Assembly (NCBI GenBank): GCA_046160485.1 | Contig: JBJXGV010000031.1 | Span: forward strand, 1-29,560 | Source: JBJXGV01 sp046160485 | Lineage (GTDB): Bacteria; Orphanbacterota; Orphanbacteria; JBJXGV01 | DNA length: 29,560 nt | Direction: 5' to 3' | Shown: positions 8,094 to 16,021 of the stretch, in pieces | Layout: each line of letters starts with the position of its first letter | How positions within the stretch are numbered: position 1 is the stretch's first letter | Notes under the pieces: generated by a model | What the model was told of the DNA's origin: nothing | Database searches by the model: none | Seen by the model: the letters and a program-made list of their open reading frames with translations, nothing else | Program-made: the position numbers and the translations under genes

Positions 8094-8849
8094 CTATTCG
8101 GACGCGTCGTTCACCGTTTGTTGCGCAACGATCTCGCGCAGGAACGCGCGCTCATCAGTAGAGAGCCGCGCCGGGTCGAGAAGCTCCGGTCTTCGCGCGA
8201 GCGTTCGGCGCAGCGCCTCGCGGCGTTGCCATCGTCTCACCTCGACGTGGTGTCCTGAGAGGAGTACGGGAGGCACTGCCATCCCGCGCCACACCTCCGG
8301 TCGCGTGTAGTAACCGGAGTCGAGAATGCCCTCAAAGAAGGAATCCGTCTTGGCGGAATCGGGATCGCCGAGCGCGCCCGGTAGAAGCCGCGCAACCGCG
8401 TCGGCGATCACCATCGCCGCAAGCTCCCCACCGGACAGGACATAATCCCCGATCGAGACCTCCTCGTCAACGAGTTTCTCCCGCACGCGTTCGTCGACCC
8501 CTTTGTAGCGGCCCGACACGAGAACTAGGCTCGGCTGCGACGCGAGTCGCGCCGCGCACGCGTGGTCCAAGAGGCGCCCCTGCGGCGACGTCAGGATGAC
8601 CCGTGGCCGCGCGGGCGCATCGGCCTGCGCCGCCTCGATCGCGCGGGCGAGCGGCTCCGGCTTGAGGACCATTCCCGCGAAGCCGCCGTAGGGCGAGTCG
8701 TCGACGGTGCGGTGCTTGTCCTCCGTAAAGTCTCGCGGATTGACGAGCTGGGTCGTGACTTCTCCGCGGCCAATCGCGCCCGCAAGAATTCCGTGCGAGA
8801 GGAACCCGGCGAACATTTCGGGGAAGAGCGTCACGAACGTCAGCTTCAC
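8094..8849 (-). CDS. trmD: tRNA (guanine-N1)-methyltransferase TrmD
   Basis: TrmD methylates G37 of tRNAs using S-adenosylmethionine, which prevents +1 frameshifting. The 251-residue protein starts T-F-V-T-L-F-P-E-M-F and carries D-D-S-P-Y-G-G-F-A-G-M, S-G-R-Y-K-G-V-D-E-R-V and the trefoil-knot segment S-I-G-D-Y-V-L-S-G-G-E-L-A. It also has D-S-F-F-E-G and the P-P-V-L-L-S-G-H-H site. I chose the GTG at 8849 because the family begins there and it overlaps the rimM stop (GTGA). The frame is open further upstream, but inside rimM. The rimM-trmD-rplS order is a classic ribosome maturation cluster. Confidence 0.97.
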   Translation of the reverse strand: MKLTFVTLFPEMFAGFLSHGILAGAIGRGEVTTQLVNPRDFTEDKHRTVDDSPYGGFAGMVLKPEPLARAIEAAQADAPARPRVILTSPQGRLLDHACAARLASQPSLVLVSGRYKGVDERVREKLVDEEVSIGDYVLSGGELAAMVIADAVARLLPGALGDPDSAKTDSFFEGILDSGYYTRPEVWRGMAVPPVLLSGHHVEVRRWQRREALRRTLARRPELLDPARLSTDERAFLREIVAQQTVNDASE

Positions 8850-9418
8850 GGCGATTTTTCTTTCGCGGGCGCGTCTGGGAGCAGCCCCGGGATCGGGTCG
8901 ATCACGACCCGCCCGCGCGGAACGTCGATCTCGAGCACGATCGAGTCGACCGCGGGAATGAGGTACTCGCCGAGCGCCGATTTCGCAACCCAAACGTCGT
9001 TGCCGGGATTCTCGAGGACATCGGTGATTTCGCCCAGGTCCGCGCCGTCGCGCGCGACGACTCGCAGCCCGATGAGCTGAAATATGTACGCGCGGGCATC
9101 CGGAAGGGGCGGCGCATCCGCGGCCGGTATTAAGAGCTTCTTCCCCGCGAGGCGTGCCGCGTGCTCGCGATCCGTGATCCCTTCGAGCGCGAGATTGATC
9201 TGGAGGCCGAGCCGTGCGAGGCGCTTGACGGTGTACTGCCGCACGCTCCCGGCATCGTTGCCGATGAAGACGGTAGTCAGCGCCAGAAGAGCCGCCGCGT
9301 CATCCCCGACCGGACGAACGATGAGATCGCCGGCAACGCCGTGAGGCCGGAGCGTCTCGCCGACGATGACGAGGTCGTCCCACGCGGGGAGCGCGGAGCG
9401 ACCGTCTCCGGCAGACAC
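8846..9418 (-). CDS. rimM: Ribosome maturation factor RimM
   Basis: RimM binds S19 and helps mature the 30S head domain. The 190-residue protein has the N-terminal RimM barrel with V-G-E-T-L-R-P-H-G-V-A-G near residues 19-30 and a PRC-barrel half with a Y-I-F-Q-L-I-G-L-R-V motif around 112. D-V-W-V-A and Y-L-I-P-A-V-D-S-I-V follow. It starts with GTG two codons after the khpA stop and its own stop overlaps the trmD start. The ribosome binding site is weak, which suggests translational coupling to khpA. Confidence 0.94.
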   Translation of the reverse strand: MSAGDGRSALPAWDDLVIVGETLRPHGVAGDLIVRPVGDDAAALLALTTVFIGNDAGSVRQYTVKRLARLGLQINLALEGITDREHAARLAGKKLLIPAADAPPLPDARAYIFQLIGLRVVARDGADLGEITDVLENPGNDVWVAKSALGEYLIPAVDSIVLEIDVPRGRVVIDPIPGLLPDAPAKEKSP

Positions 9419-9419
9419 G

Positions 9420-9659
9420 TTATTCGAGGATTTCCAGCACCGCGCGTTTGCCGGACCGGGACGCGGCCGCGTTGAGCAGCGTGCGCATCGAGCGGGCCGT
9501 GCGCCCCTGCTTGCCGATCACCTTCCCGAGATCGCCCTTGCCGACGCGCAATTCGAAAACGATGGCCTTCTCGCCGTCGACTTCGGTGACGGTGACGGCG
9601 TCGGGGTTATCCACGAGCGACTTGGCGATGAATTCAATTAGCTCTTTCACGTGCTCCAC
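9420..9659 (-). CDS. khpA: KH-domain RNA-binding protein KhpA
   Basis: This 79-residue protein is a single KH domain of the KhpA/YlqC family, an RNA chaperone-like protein often paired with KhpB. It shows the V-I-G-K-Q-G-R-T-A G-x-x-G loop (residues 48-56) that contacts RNA and a L-V-D-N-P-D-A-V segment typical of the family near residue 16. It starts with GTG. It lies between rpsP and rimM, its usual location in many phyla. No khpB gene is in the window. Confidence 0.94.
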   Translation of the reverse strand: MEHVKELIEFIAKSLVDNPDAVTVTEVDGEKAIVFELRVGKGDLGKVIGKQGRTARSMRTLLNAAASRSGKRAVLEILE

Positions 9660-9720
9660 GACCTACGATTGGGGCTGCGACGAAACTGTGATTGATGTCT
9701 ACGCGAACTCCGCCGCTCGA

Positions 9721-10155
9721 CTACTCGGCGGCGGGCGCCTCAGCCTCCGCGGTTGCCGCGGTTGCCGGTGCTTCCTTGGTTTCTTTCGCGTCCTTACCGG
9801 TCTTCGCCTTGGCCTTCTTCGACGGACGCGCGGCTTCCTTGTGCGTGAAGATGTGGCTCTCAGCCGCGCCGACCGTTTCGACGGCCTCGCCGCGGCGCAC
9901 CTTCTGCCAATCCGCGAGAATCCCGACCTTCGAGAAGATGCGCTCGACGGTATCCGACGGCTGCGCGCCGTTCTTCAGCCAGCGGAACGCCGCCTCGCGA
10001 TCGACCTTCACAAGCGCGGGCGTCTTGAGCGGATCGTAGAAGCCGAGTTCCTCGATGTAACGTCCGTCGCGGCGCATCCGCGAATCGGTGACCACGATTT
10101 TGTAGAACGCGGTGTTCGTCGTTCCCCGGCGTTGGAGCCGGATCTTAACCGACAT
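9721..10155 (-). CDS. rpsP: 30S ribosomal protein S16 with long charged C-terminal tail
   Basis: S16 is a primary-binding 30S protein. Residues 1-85 are a normal S16: V-K-I-R-L-Q-R-R-G at the start, then Y-K-I-V-V-T-D-S-R, I-E-E-L-G-F-Y-D-P and W-L-K-N-G-A-Q-P-S-D-T-V. The protein then runs on for nearly 60 residues, the last 35 or so made almost only of Ala, Lys, Glu and Thr and probably disordered. That makes 144 residues against about 80-90 for a typical S16. The ATG at 10155 has GGGAGGAG just upstream. It follows ffh after a 107-base gap with a possible promoter and a hairpin. Confidence 0.96.
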   Translation of the reverse strand: MSVKIRLQRRGTTNTAFYKIVVTDSRMRRDGRYIEELGFYDPLKTPALVKVDREAAFRWLKNGAQPSDTVERIFSKVGILADWQKVRRGEAVETVGAAESHIFTHKEAARPSKKAKAKTGKDAKETKEAPATAATAEAEAPAAE

Positions 10156-10173
10156 GCTGAGTTCTCCTCCCTT

Positions 10174-10188
10174 GGGCCGCTAAGGCCC
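10174..10188 (-). other. Hairpin in the rpsP leader
   Basis: GGGCC (10174-10178) pairs with GGCCC (10184-10188) around a five-base loop, directly upstream of the rpsP Shine-Dalgarno sequence. It could affect translation initiation of the ribosomal protein operon. There is no U-run, so I do not call it a terminator. Confidence 0.35.
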
Positions 10189-10229
10189 CGAACACTCGAA
10201 AACGATTGTCGTGATTTCCAGAGCCGGCC

Positions 10230-10235
10230 AGTCTA
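10230..10235 (-). promoter_or_regulatory. Possible -10 element before rpsP
   Basis: The minus strand reads GATATAGACTGG in the ffh-rpsP gap. Both TATAGA and TAGACT are -10-like, and TAGACT is the same hexamer seen upstream of ffh and of the first tandem secreted gene. No convincing -35 was seen. It would give a leader of about 70 bases. Confidence 0.3.
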
Positions 10236-10262
10236 TATCAAAAGCGCCGGTTTGTCGCGAGG

Positions 10263-11585
10263 CTATCGTCGCCGCCCCGGCATTCGCAACCCGCGCGCGT
10301 TTCGGAACTTCTTCATCATCCGTTCCATCTCTTCGAAGTCGCGCAGCAGGCGGTTCACGTCTTGGACCGTCGTCCCGCTCCCCATCGCGATCCGGCGCCG
10401 ACGGCTTCCGTCGATGAGCCGCGGGCTGCGCCGCTCCTTCAGCGTCATCGAATCGACGATCGCCTCGACGCGCCGGAGGTTCTTCTCGTCGATCTGGGCC
10501 CCCGCGGGAATTTTCCCGGCCATTCCCGGAATCATGCGGACCACATTCTCGAGCGGCCCCATCTTCTTGATTTCGCGGAGCTGATCGCGAAAATCGCCGA
10601 GGTCGAACTTGTCCTTGCGGAGCTTCTCTTCGAGGGAGCGCGCGCTTTTTTCATCGAACGCCTCCTGCGCCTTTTCGACGAGCGTGAGGACGTCGCCCAT
10701 GCCGAGGATGCGCGACGCGAGGCGCTCGGGATGGAAGATCTCGAGCGTGTCGGCGCCCTCGCCGGTCGTGAGGAACTTGACCGGGCAGCCGGTGACGGAG
10801 CGGATCGCAAGCGCCGCGCCGCCGCGCGCGTCGCCGTCCATCTTCGTGAGCACGAGGCCCGTGACGCTCAAGCGATCGTGAAACGCCTTCGCGACGTTGA
10901 CGGCGTCCTGGCCCGACATGCCGTCGACGGCGAGCAAGACCTCGTGCGGCGCGAACGCCCTCTTCAGTCCCGCGATCTCGTTCATCAGGTCGTCGTCGAC
11001 GGCGAGGCGTCCGGCCGTGTCGAGGATGACCGCGTCGGCGAGGCGCTCTTCGGCCTCGGGGAGCGCGCGCGCGACGATTTCCCGCGGATCGCGGACCGTA
11101 CTGTCGCCGAAGAAGAGAATGCCGCCTGACTCGGCGAGCTGGCGGAGCTGCTCGACCGCCGCCGGGCGCTGCAAGTCCGCCGCGACGAGCATCGGCCGCT
11201 TCCCCTTCTTCTTCAGATACGTCGCAAGTTTCCACGCGAACGTCGTCTTGCCCGAGCCCTGAAGGCCGGCGAGGAGGATGCGTGTCGGCGGCTGCGGTGC
11301 GAGAAGCAGGCCCTTCGCTTCGCCGCCGAGCAGGTTGACGAGCGCCTTGTAGACCACGCCGACAACTTGCTGCCCCGGCGAAAGGCTCTCGAGGACTTCC
11401 TTGCCGACGGCGTTTTCGCGCACCGTCGTCACGAAGTCCTTCACGACCTGGAAGTGAACATCCGCCTCGAGCAGCGCGACACGCACCTCGCGCAGCGCAT
11501 CGTCGACATCCTTCTCGGTCAGTTTTCCGCGGCCGCGCAGTTTCTTAAAGATGGTGTCGAGCCGCGCGCTCAGATCAGTAAACAT
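10263..11585 (-). CDS. ffh: Signal recognition particle GTPase Ffh
   Basis: Ffh is the protein part of the SRP, which binds signal sequences on nascent chains and delivers ribosomes to FtsY and SecYEG. The 440-residue protein has an N-terminal helical bundle (1-95), a GTPase domain with G-L-Q-G-S-G-K-T-T (107-115), D-T-A-G-R-L (189-194) and T-K-M-D-G-D-A-R-G-G (247-256), and a methionine-rich M domain (about 300-440) with the R-R-R-R-I-A-M-G-S-G-T RNA-binding motif. AAGGTGA lies just upstream of its ATG. The SRP RNA gene was not found in the 203-base gap before it. Confidence 0.97.
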   Translation of the reverse strand: MFTDLSARLDTIFKKLRGRGKLTEKDVDDALREVRVALLEADVHFQVVKDFVTTVRENAVGKEVLESLSPGQQVVGVVYKALVNLLGGEAKGLLLAPQPPTRILLAGLQGSGKTTFAWKLATYLKKKGKRPMLVAADLQRPAAVEQLRQLAESGGILFFGDSTVRDPREIVARALPEAEERLADAVILDTAGRLAVDDDLMNEIAGLKRAFAPHEVLLAVDGMSGQDAVNVAKAFHDRLSVTGLVLTKMDGDARGGAALAIRSVTGCPVKFLTTGEGADTLEIFHPERLASRILGMGDVLTLVEKAQEAFDEKSARSLEEKLRKDKFDLGDFRDQLREIKKMGPLENVVRMIPGMAGKIPAGAQIDEKNLRRVEAIVDSMTLKERRSPRLIDGSRRRRIAMGSGTTVQDVNRLLRDFEEMERMMKKFRNARGLRMPGRRR

Positions 11586-11674
11586 GCGTCACCTTAATCC
11601 GGATTCCCGGAGACGATTCCCCTGCTATGCCGATTGGTGTCAGCGAGGGTCGAACGTGCAAACGGCGCCGCGCC

Positions 11675-11699
11675 GATCGTGCGCCGCTGCGCCACGATC
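11675..11699. other. Inverted repeat in the rpe-ffh gap
   Basis: GATCGTG (11675-11681) pairs with CACGATC (11693-11699) across an 11-base GC-rich loop, in the 203-base gap between rpe and ffh. It lies downstream of the likely ffh start of transcription, so it would form in the ffh leader. It lacks a U-run. I see no gene in this gap. Confidence 0.3.
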
Positions 11700-11738
11700 C
11701 GTCCCAAAACCAATGCCGACTGAAAATGCGGAGCGAAG

Positions 11739-11768
11739 AGTCTATCAGCGGCGCGCGCGGCTCGCCAA
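11739..11768 (-). promoter_or_regulatory. Possible promoter of the ffh-rpsP-trmD cluster
   Basis: The minus strand shows TTGGCG (11768-11763), an 18-base spacer and TAGACT (11744-11739), preceded by TGA as an extended -10. It lies just after the rpe stop and would give a leader of about 147 bases for ffh. The -35 matches at three of six bases only. Confidence 0.4.
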
Positions 11769-11788
11769 GCGCAAAATCCGCGGCGGCG

Positions 11789-12454
11789 TTATGCGCCCCG
11801 GATCGCGCGGATGGCGGCTGCCGGGTCGGGCGCGCGGAAGACGGCGGTGCCCGCGACGAGAAGATCCGCGCCGGCCGCGACGCACTGCGGCCCGGTGACG
11901 GGATTGACGCCACCGTCGACGCCGATCCGAAAACCGAGGCCGCGCTCGGCGCGCACGCGTGCGAGCGACTCGATTTTCGCGAGGGCCGACGGGATGAACG
12001 CCTGACCGCCGAAGCCGGGCGACACGGACATCACGAGGATCTGCGCGACGCCCTCGAGGTGCGGAAAGACGGATTCGACGGGAGTCTCGGGGTTGAGCGC
12101 GAGCGCGGCGTCGACGCCGAGTGCGCGAATCCTCGCGAGCGCGGCGCCGACATCGATCACGGCGCGCGGCTCGACGTGCACCGCGATCTGATCGCTGCCG
12201 GCGCTCGCGAACGCTTCGAGCAAATGCTCCGGCGCGGCAACCATCAGGTGCGTCTCGAGGCGCGCCGTCGTCAACCGGTTGATCGCCTCGACGATGAACG
12301 GACCGAACGAGATGTTCGGTACGAATCGTCCATCCATAACGTCGAGATGAAACGTGCGCACTCCGAACGGCTCGACGCGTGCGATCTCTTCTCCCAACCG
12401 CGCGAAATCGGCCGCCAATACCGACGGTGAAACTTCGAGGGCGCCGCGCGTCAA
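11789..12454 (-). CDS. rpe: Ribulose-phosphate 3-epimerase
   Basis: Rpe interconverts ribulose-5-phosphate and xylulose-5-phosphate in the pentose phosphate pathway. The 221-residue TIM barrel carries S-P-S-V-L-A-A-D-F near the start, the metal and catalytic H-L-D-V-M-D-G (36-42), E-T-H-L-M-V (67-72), M-S-V-S-P-G-F-G-G-Q-A-F and a V-D-G-G-V phosphate-binding strand. The start is TTG at 12454, supported by GGAGGAGG seven bases upstream and by the position of the first conserved strand. The gene begins three bases after the PASTA protein stop and probably ends the long operon. Confidence 0.96.
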   Translation of the reverse strand: MTRGALEVSPSVLAADFARLGEEIARVEPFGVRTFHLDVMDGRFVPNISFGPFIVEAINRLTTARLETHLMVAAPEHLLEAFASAGSDQIAVHVEPRAVIDVGAALARIRALGVDAALALNPETPVESVFPHLEGVAQILVMSVSPGFGGQAFIPSALAKIESLARVRAERGLGFRIGVDGGVNPVTGPQCVAAGADLLVAGTAVFRAPDPAAAIRAIRGA

Positions 12455-12457
12455 CTC

Positions 12458-13198
12458 TTACCTCCTCCCCGCGACAATGAGCGAGACCGTCTCCCCGGCC
12501 GCGATGTACGCGCCGGCGACGGGGCTCTGCAGTATCACGTTGCCGCGCGTCTCTTGGCTTCCGGCGCGTTCGGTGATTTCGCCGATCTGAAGTCCGGCCT
12601 CCGCGAGCACGCGCACGACATCGTCGACGTTGCGGCCGACGACGCTCGGCATGACGTACGCGGCGCGCACGGAACCGTTGGATACAAGAAGATCGATCTC
12701 GGTGTTACGTGCGAGGACGGCGCCAGCGCCGGGCGATGTCGCCAGCACGACGTCGCGCGGCCGCGCGCGCGAGCGCGTGCGCGCAATGCCGCGCGCGACG
12801 AGCCCCGCCTCGTTGAGCCGCAGCTTCGCGTCGACGAGCGACGCGCCCGCGAGATTCGGCATCGCAACGCGCTCGATCCCGGTCGACACGATCACCTCGA
12901 TCCGCCGTCCCGGCTTTACGCGCGCGAGCGGCTTCGGAAACTGCGTGATGATCTTCCCCGCCTCGAACGACCCCGACGGCCGCTCGCTCTTCACCGAGAA
13001 CGAAAGCTGCGCGGCCGCAAGCCGCTCGCGCGCGGGCTCTACCGCCAGCCCCGCGAGGTCGGGAACCTCGACCTCGTGACCGTGCCCGATCAGCATCCCG
13101 ATCAATGTATTGAGGATGATGAGCCCCACGACGAACGCGACGAGCACGCCGCCGACCAACACGAGCAAGTTCTTCCCGCGCAGCGCGAGCGGATTCAT
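12458..13198 (-). CDS. Membrane-anchored PASTA-domain protein without kinase domain
   Basis: This 246-residue protein has a short cytoplasmic start, one transmembrane helix (residues 10-36) and three PASTA repeats outside (about 41-107, 110-175 and 181-244). The repeats show typical V-P-D-L-A-G, M-P-N-L-A-G and M-P-S-V-V-G starts, A-x-x-x-L-x-x-A-x-L helices and S-P-x-A-G-A loops. PASTA domains bind peptidoglycan fragments or beta-lactams in kinases and penicillin-binding proteins. Here there is no kinase or transpeptidase domain. The ATG at 13198 overlaps the rsmB stop (ATGA). In Firmicutes a PASTA kinase sits between rsmB and rpe in the same order, so this may be a stripped relative. Its function is unknown. 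Confidence 0.88.
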   Translation of the reverse strand: MNPLALRGKNLLVLVGGVLVAFVVGLIILNTLIGMLIGHGHEVEVPDLAGLAVEPARERLAAAQLSFSVKSERPSGSFEAGKIITQFPKPLARVKPGRRIEVIVSTGIERVAMPNLAGASLVDAKLRLNEAGLVARGIARTRSRARPRDVVLATSPGAGAVLARNTEIDLLVSNGSVRAAYVMPSVVGRNVDDVVRVLAEAGLQIGEITERAGSQETRGNVILQSPVAGAYIAAGETVSLIVAGRR

Positions 13199-14556
13199 GA
13201 GGGACTCCGGCGCATGCGCTGCGCGAACGCGCCGTCCGTGCCGTGCCGGTGAGGCCACGTGCGCAGCGGCTCGCCATCCGCGTGAAACGCTTCATTGCGT
13301 TCGAGGAATGCGCGCACGACGGATTCGTTCTCGTCAGTCAGAATCGAGCACGTCGAGTAGACGAGCCGGCCGCCGGGCATCACCCAATGCGCTGCGGCGT
13401 CGAGAAGTTCGCCTTGGATTGCGGCGAGACGCGCGACGTCGGCGTCGCGCTTTTCCCAGCGCAGCTCGGCGTGGCGCGAAAGGACGCCGAGACCGGTGCA
13501 CGGCGCATCGACGAGAACCGCGTCGCACGCGATCGGCTCGAGCACGCGCGCGTCGCCTTCGACGAGTTCGACGTGCGCGGCGTTCGGTCCGTCGGCGCTT
13601 GCCCAACGCCGCGTGCGCGGTTCGTGGCGCCAGCCGAGGCGCGCGAGGTTCTCGAGGATGCGCCCCTTGCGCGCGGCGCGATCGACGGCGATCACGCGCG
13701 CTCCCGCGCCGGCCGCCTCGGCGAGCGCGAGCGTCTTGCCGCCGGGCGCGGCGCAAAGATCCGCGATCGTCTCGCCTGGCTGCGGCTCGATCAAGTCCGA
13801 CACGAGGATCGCGCTTTCGTCTTGCACGCTCGCGAGCCCGCCGCGAAGTACGTCGAGATTCGCATGGAAGGCGCGCGCGGCAAGGCGCACACCGCGCGGC
13901 GCGCGCGCGCAGGCCTCGGCGGCGATGCCGCCGGCAGTCAGGCGCGCAAGAAGCGCTTCGCGCGTCGTGCGCAAGAGATTCGTCCGAAGCGTCACCGCGT
14001 GCGCGTGATTGCCGGCCTCGAGAAAGCGCTCGGCCTCGTCGCGGCCCAACTCGGCGACGGCGCGCTGCGCGATCCAGTCGGGATACGAATGCGAGAGCGC
14101 CAACTCGAGCGCGGGATCGCACCCGGAGTCGCGCCGCGGCGGCGCCGGATTCTCGCAGAGGCGGCGCAATACGGCGTTCGCGAGCGCCGCCCAGCCATCG
14201 TGCCCTTCGGCGCGAGCGATCGCGACGGCTTCGTTGACGATCGCGTAGTCGGGCACGCGATCGAGAAACAGAATTTGGTACGCGGCGAGCCGCAGAATGA
14301 CGCGCAGCCGCGGCGCAAGCCGCGCCCCGCGCGAGCCGAGAATCGCGTCGAGGTGCCAATCGAGGCGCCGCCGCATGCGAAGCGTGCCGAGCACAGTCTC
14401 GGCGAGGAGGCGGCGATCCTCCGTGACGAGCGCGGAGGCCTCGAGCGCCGCTTCGAGCGCGGACTCCACGCCGGCGCCGCGAGATGTCAGGATCTTGACG
14501 GCGAGCAGGCGCGCGGGATTGACCGCCGGCGCGACGGCCGCAGCGCGCGCGATCAC
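13195..14556 (-). CDS. rsmB: 16S rRNA (cytosine-967-C5)-methyltransferase RsmB
   Basis: RsmB (Sun/Fmu) methylates C967 of 16S rRNA using S-adenosylmethionine. The 453-residue protein has a NusB-like N-terminal RNA-binding domain (about 10-140) and a Rossmann methyltransferase domain with L-C-A-A-P-G-G-K-T (267-275), D-A-P-C-T-G with Cys353 and Y-S-T-C-S-I with Cys403. These are the two cysteines used in m5C chemistry. It starts with GTG overlapping the fmt stop (GTGA), and its own stop overlaps the PASTA protein start. The def-fmt-rsmB order is widely conserved. Confidence 0.96.
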   Translation of the reverse strand: MIARAAAVAPAVNPARLLAVKILTSRGAGVESALEAALEASALVTEDRRLLAETVLGTLRMRRRLDWHLDAILGSRGARLAPRLRVILRLAAYQILFLDRVPDYAIVNEAVAIARAEGHDGWAALANAVLRRLCENPAPPRRDSGCDPALELALSHSYPDWIAQRAVAELGRDEAERFLEAGNHAHAVTLRTNLLRTTREALLARLTAGGIAAEACARAPRGVRLAARAFHANLDVLRGGLASVQDESAILVSDLIEPQPGETIADLCAAPGGKTLALAEAAGAGARVIAVDRAARKGRILENLARLGWRHEPRTRRWASADGPNAAHVELVEGDARVLEPIACDAVLVDAPCTGLGVLSRHAELRWEKRDADVARLAAIQGELLDAAAHWVMPGGRLVYSTCSILTDENESVVRAFLERNEAFHADGEPLRTWPHRHGTDGAFAQRMRRSPS

Positions 14557-15494
14557 GCGGCGCCCTCGGGGATCGACTCGAATCTCTCGCCCGGCACGAT
14601 GCGCGCGCCGCGCGCGAACTCGACGCCGCTCAGACGCCGGCGTCCCGCGACCTGAATGCTATCGATGCGAAGCAGTCCGTCACCCGTGCCGACGAAAAGA
14701 CCATCGACGCTCGACGCGGCGACACCTCCTGCGTCGCCGGCGCCGGGAACCGCCGCCGCCGCCGCGATCGTCGCGATGGCGCCGCGGAACAGCGCGCGCG
14801 CGCCGGGCCACGGTGTCATCGCGCGAACGACGCGCGCGATTCGCGCGGCGGGCTCGTGCCAGTCGATGCGGCCTTCCGACTTCCGAAGCGGCGGCGCGAG
14901 TGTGGCGAGCGTGTCTTCCTGAACGCGCCGCGGCGCGCACCCGTCGAGCGCGAGTCGCGCGCTCTTCGCCAGGAGCGCGCTTCCGACGGGCGCAAGCCGC
15001 GCGAGCAATTCGCCCGCGTTCTCATTCGGATCGATCGCCATCTGCTCCGCGAGAATGATGTCGCCGGTGTCGACGCCTTCGTTCATGAACATCGTTGTCA
15101 CTCCCGTCACCGTGTCGCCGGCCTCGATTGCGCGCTGCACGGGCGCCGCACCGCGCCACCGCGGCAAGAGCGATGCGTGCAGATTGACCGCGCCATGCCG
15201 CGGGATTTCAAGCAGCGCCGGCGGCAGAATCGCTCCGTACGCGACGACCGCGAAAAGATCCGCGCCGCGCGCGCGCATCGCGTCGACGAACTCCGCGTCG
15301 CGCGCGCGGCGCGGCGTCAGCGTTTCGATTCCGTGACGCGCCGCGAGCATCTTCACGGGCGACGGCGACAACTCGCGCCCCCGGCCGCGCACTTTGTCCT
15401 CGCGCGTCACGACGAGATCGACGCGCAGCCCGGCATCGAGCAACCCCGTCAGATGCGCCGCGGCGAATTCGGGAGTGCCGAAGAACGCGATCAT
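14553..15494 (-). CDS. fmt: Methionyl-tRNA formyltransferase
   Basis: Fmt formylates the initiator Met-tRNA with 10-formyltetrahydrofolate. The 313-residue protein shows F-F-G-T-P-E-F (4-10), the catalytic N-L-H-A-S-L-L-P-R-W-R-G-A-A-P (104-118, with Asn104 and His106), and M-N-E-G-V-D-T-G-D-I with the catalytic Asp at 142. The C-terminal tRNA-binding domain is present from about 205. It overlaps def upstream (ATGA) and rsmB downstream, so the formylation and deformylation genes are coupled. Confidence 0.97.
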   Translation of the reverse strand: MIAFFGTPEFAAAHLTGLLDAGLRVDLVVTREDKVRGRGRELSPSPVKMLAARHGIETLTPRRARDAEFVDAMRARGADLFAVVAYGAILPPALLEIPRHGAVNLHASLLPRWRGAAPVQRAIEAGDTVTGVTTMFMNEGVDTGDIILAEQMAIDPNENAGELLARLAPVGSALLAKSARLALDGCAPRRVQEDTLATLAPPLRKSEGRIDWHEPAARIARVVRAMTPWPGARALFRGAIATIAAAAAVPGAGDAGGVAASSVDGLFVGTGDGLLRIDSIQVAGRRRLSGVEFARGARIVPGERFESIPEGAA

Positions 15495-16021
15495 GAGCGC
15501 GCGTCGCGCATCTCCTCGCTCTGCCGCTTGATCTCGTCGAGCCGCCGCTTGAGCAGCCGCCGCCGGATCGCCGAGATCCGGTCGATGTAGAGAATTCCCT
15601 TCAGATGATCGATTTCGTGCTGGAGCACGCGCGCAAGATATCCGTTCGCCTCGATCTCGACCGTTTCGCCCGACGGAAGAAGTCCGCGCACGCGTACGTG
15701 CGTCGCGCGCTCGACGTCCTCTTCGATGTCCGGAATCGACAGACAGCCCTCTGTCGCGGTGGCCGCGCCCTCTTCCTCGATGATCTCCGGGTTGGCGAGG
15801 GTAATCAGATCCATGCGCTCGATGTCATCGGGAAGCTGCGCGACGAGGATGGCGTGCGTTTCGCCGACTTGCGGCGCCGCGAGGCCGACACCGTTCGCGG
15901 CGCGCATCGTCTCCTCCATATCGCGCGCCAGGCGCAAGAGCGGCGCGTCCCAACGCGCGATCGGCTTCGCGACCGCGCGCAACACGGGATCCCCGTAGAG
16001 GCGGATCGGCAGAACCGTCAT
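15491..16021 (-). CDS. def: Peptide deformylase
   Basis: Def removes the formyl group from the N-terminal methionine of new proteins. The 176-residue enzyme has all three motifs: G-V-G-L-A-A-P-Q (44-51), E-G-C-L-S-I-P (91-97, metal-binding Cys) and Q-H-E-I-D-H-L-K-G (134-142, two metal-binding His and the catalytic Glu). The ATG at 16021 is chosen because the family starts there and it overlaps the yajC stop (ATGA). Further upstream the frame is open only as an artefact within yajC. The C-terminal tail is basic and helical. Confidence 0.97.
   Translation of the reverse strand: MTVLPIRLYGDPVLRAVAKPIARWDAPLLRLARDMEETMRAANGVGLAAPQVGETHAILVAQLPDDIERMDLITLANPEIIEEEGAATATEGCLSIPDIEEDVERATHVRVRGLLPSGETVEIEANGYLARVLQHEIDHLKGILYIDRISAIRRRLLKRRLDEIKRQSEEMRDARS

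Noticed and set aside
11586..11788. SRP RNA or tRNA gene next to ffh
   Set aside because: I looked for the conserved SRP RNA tetraloop region and for a cloverleaf, and found neither.
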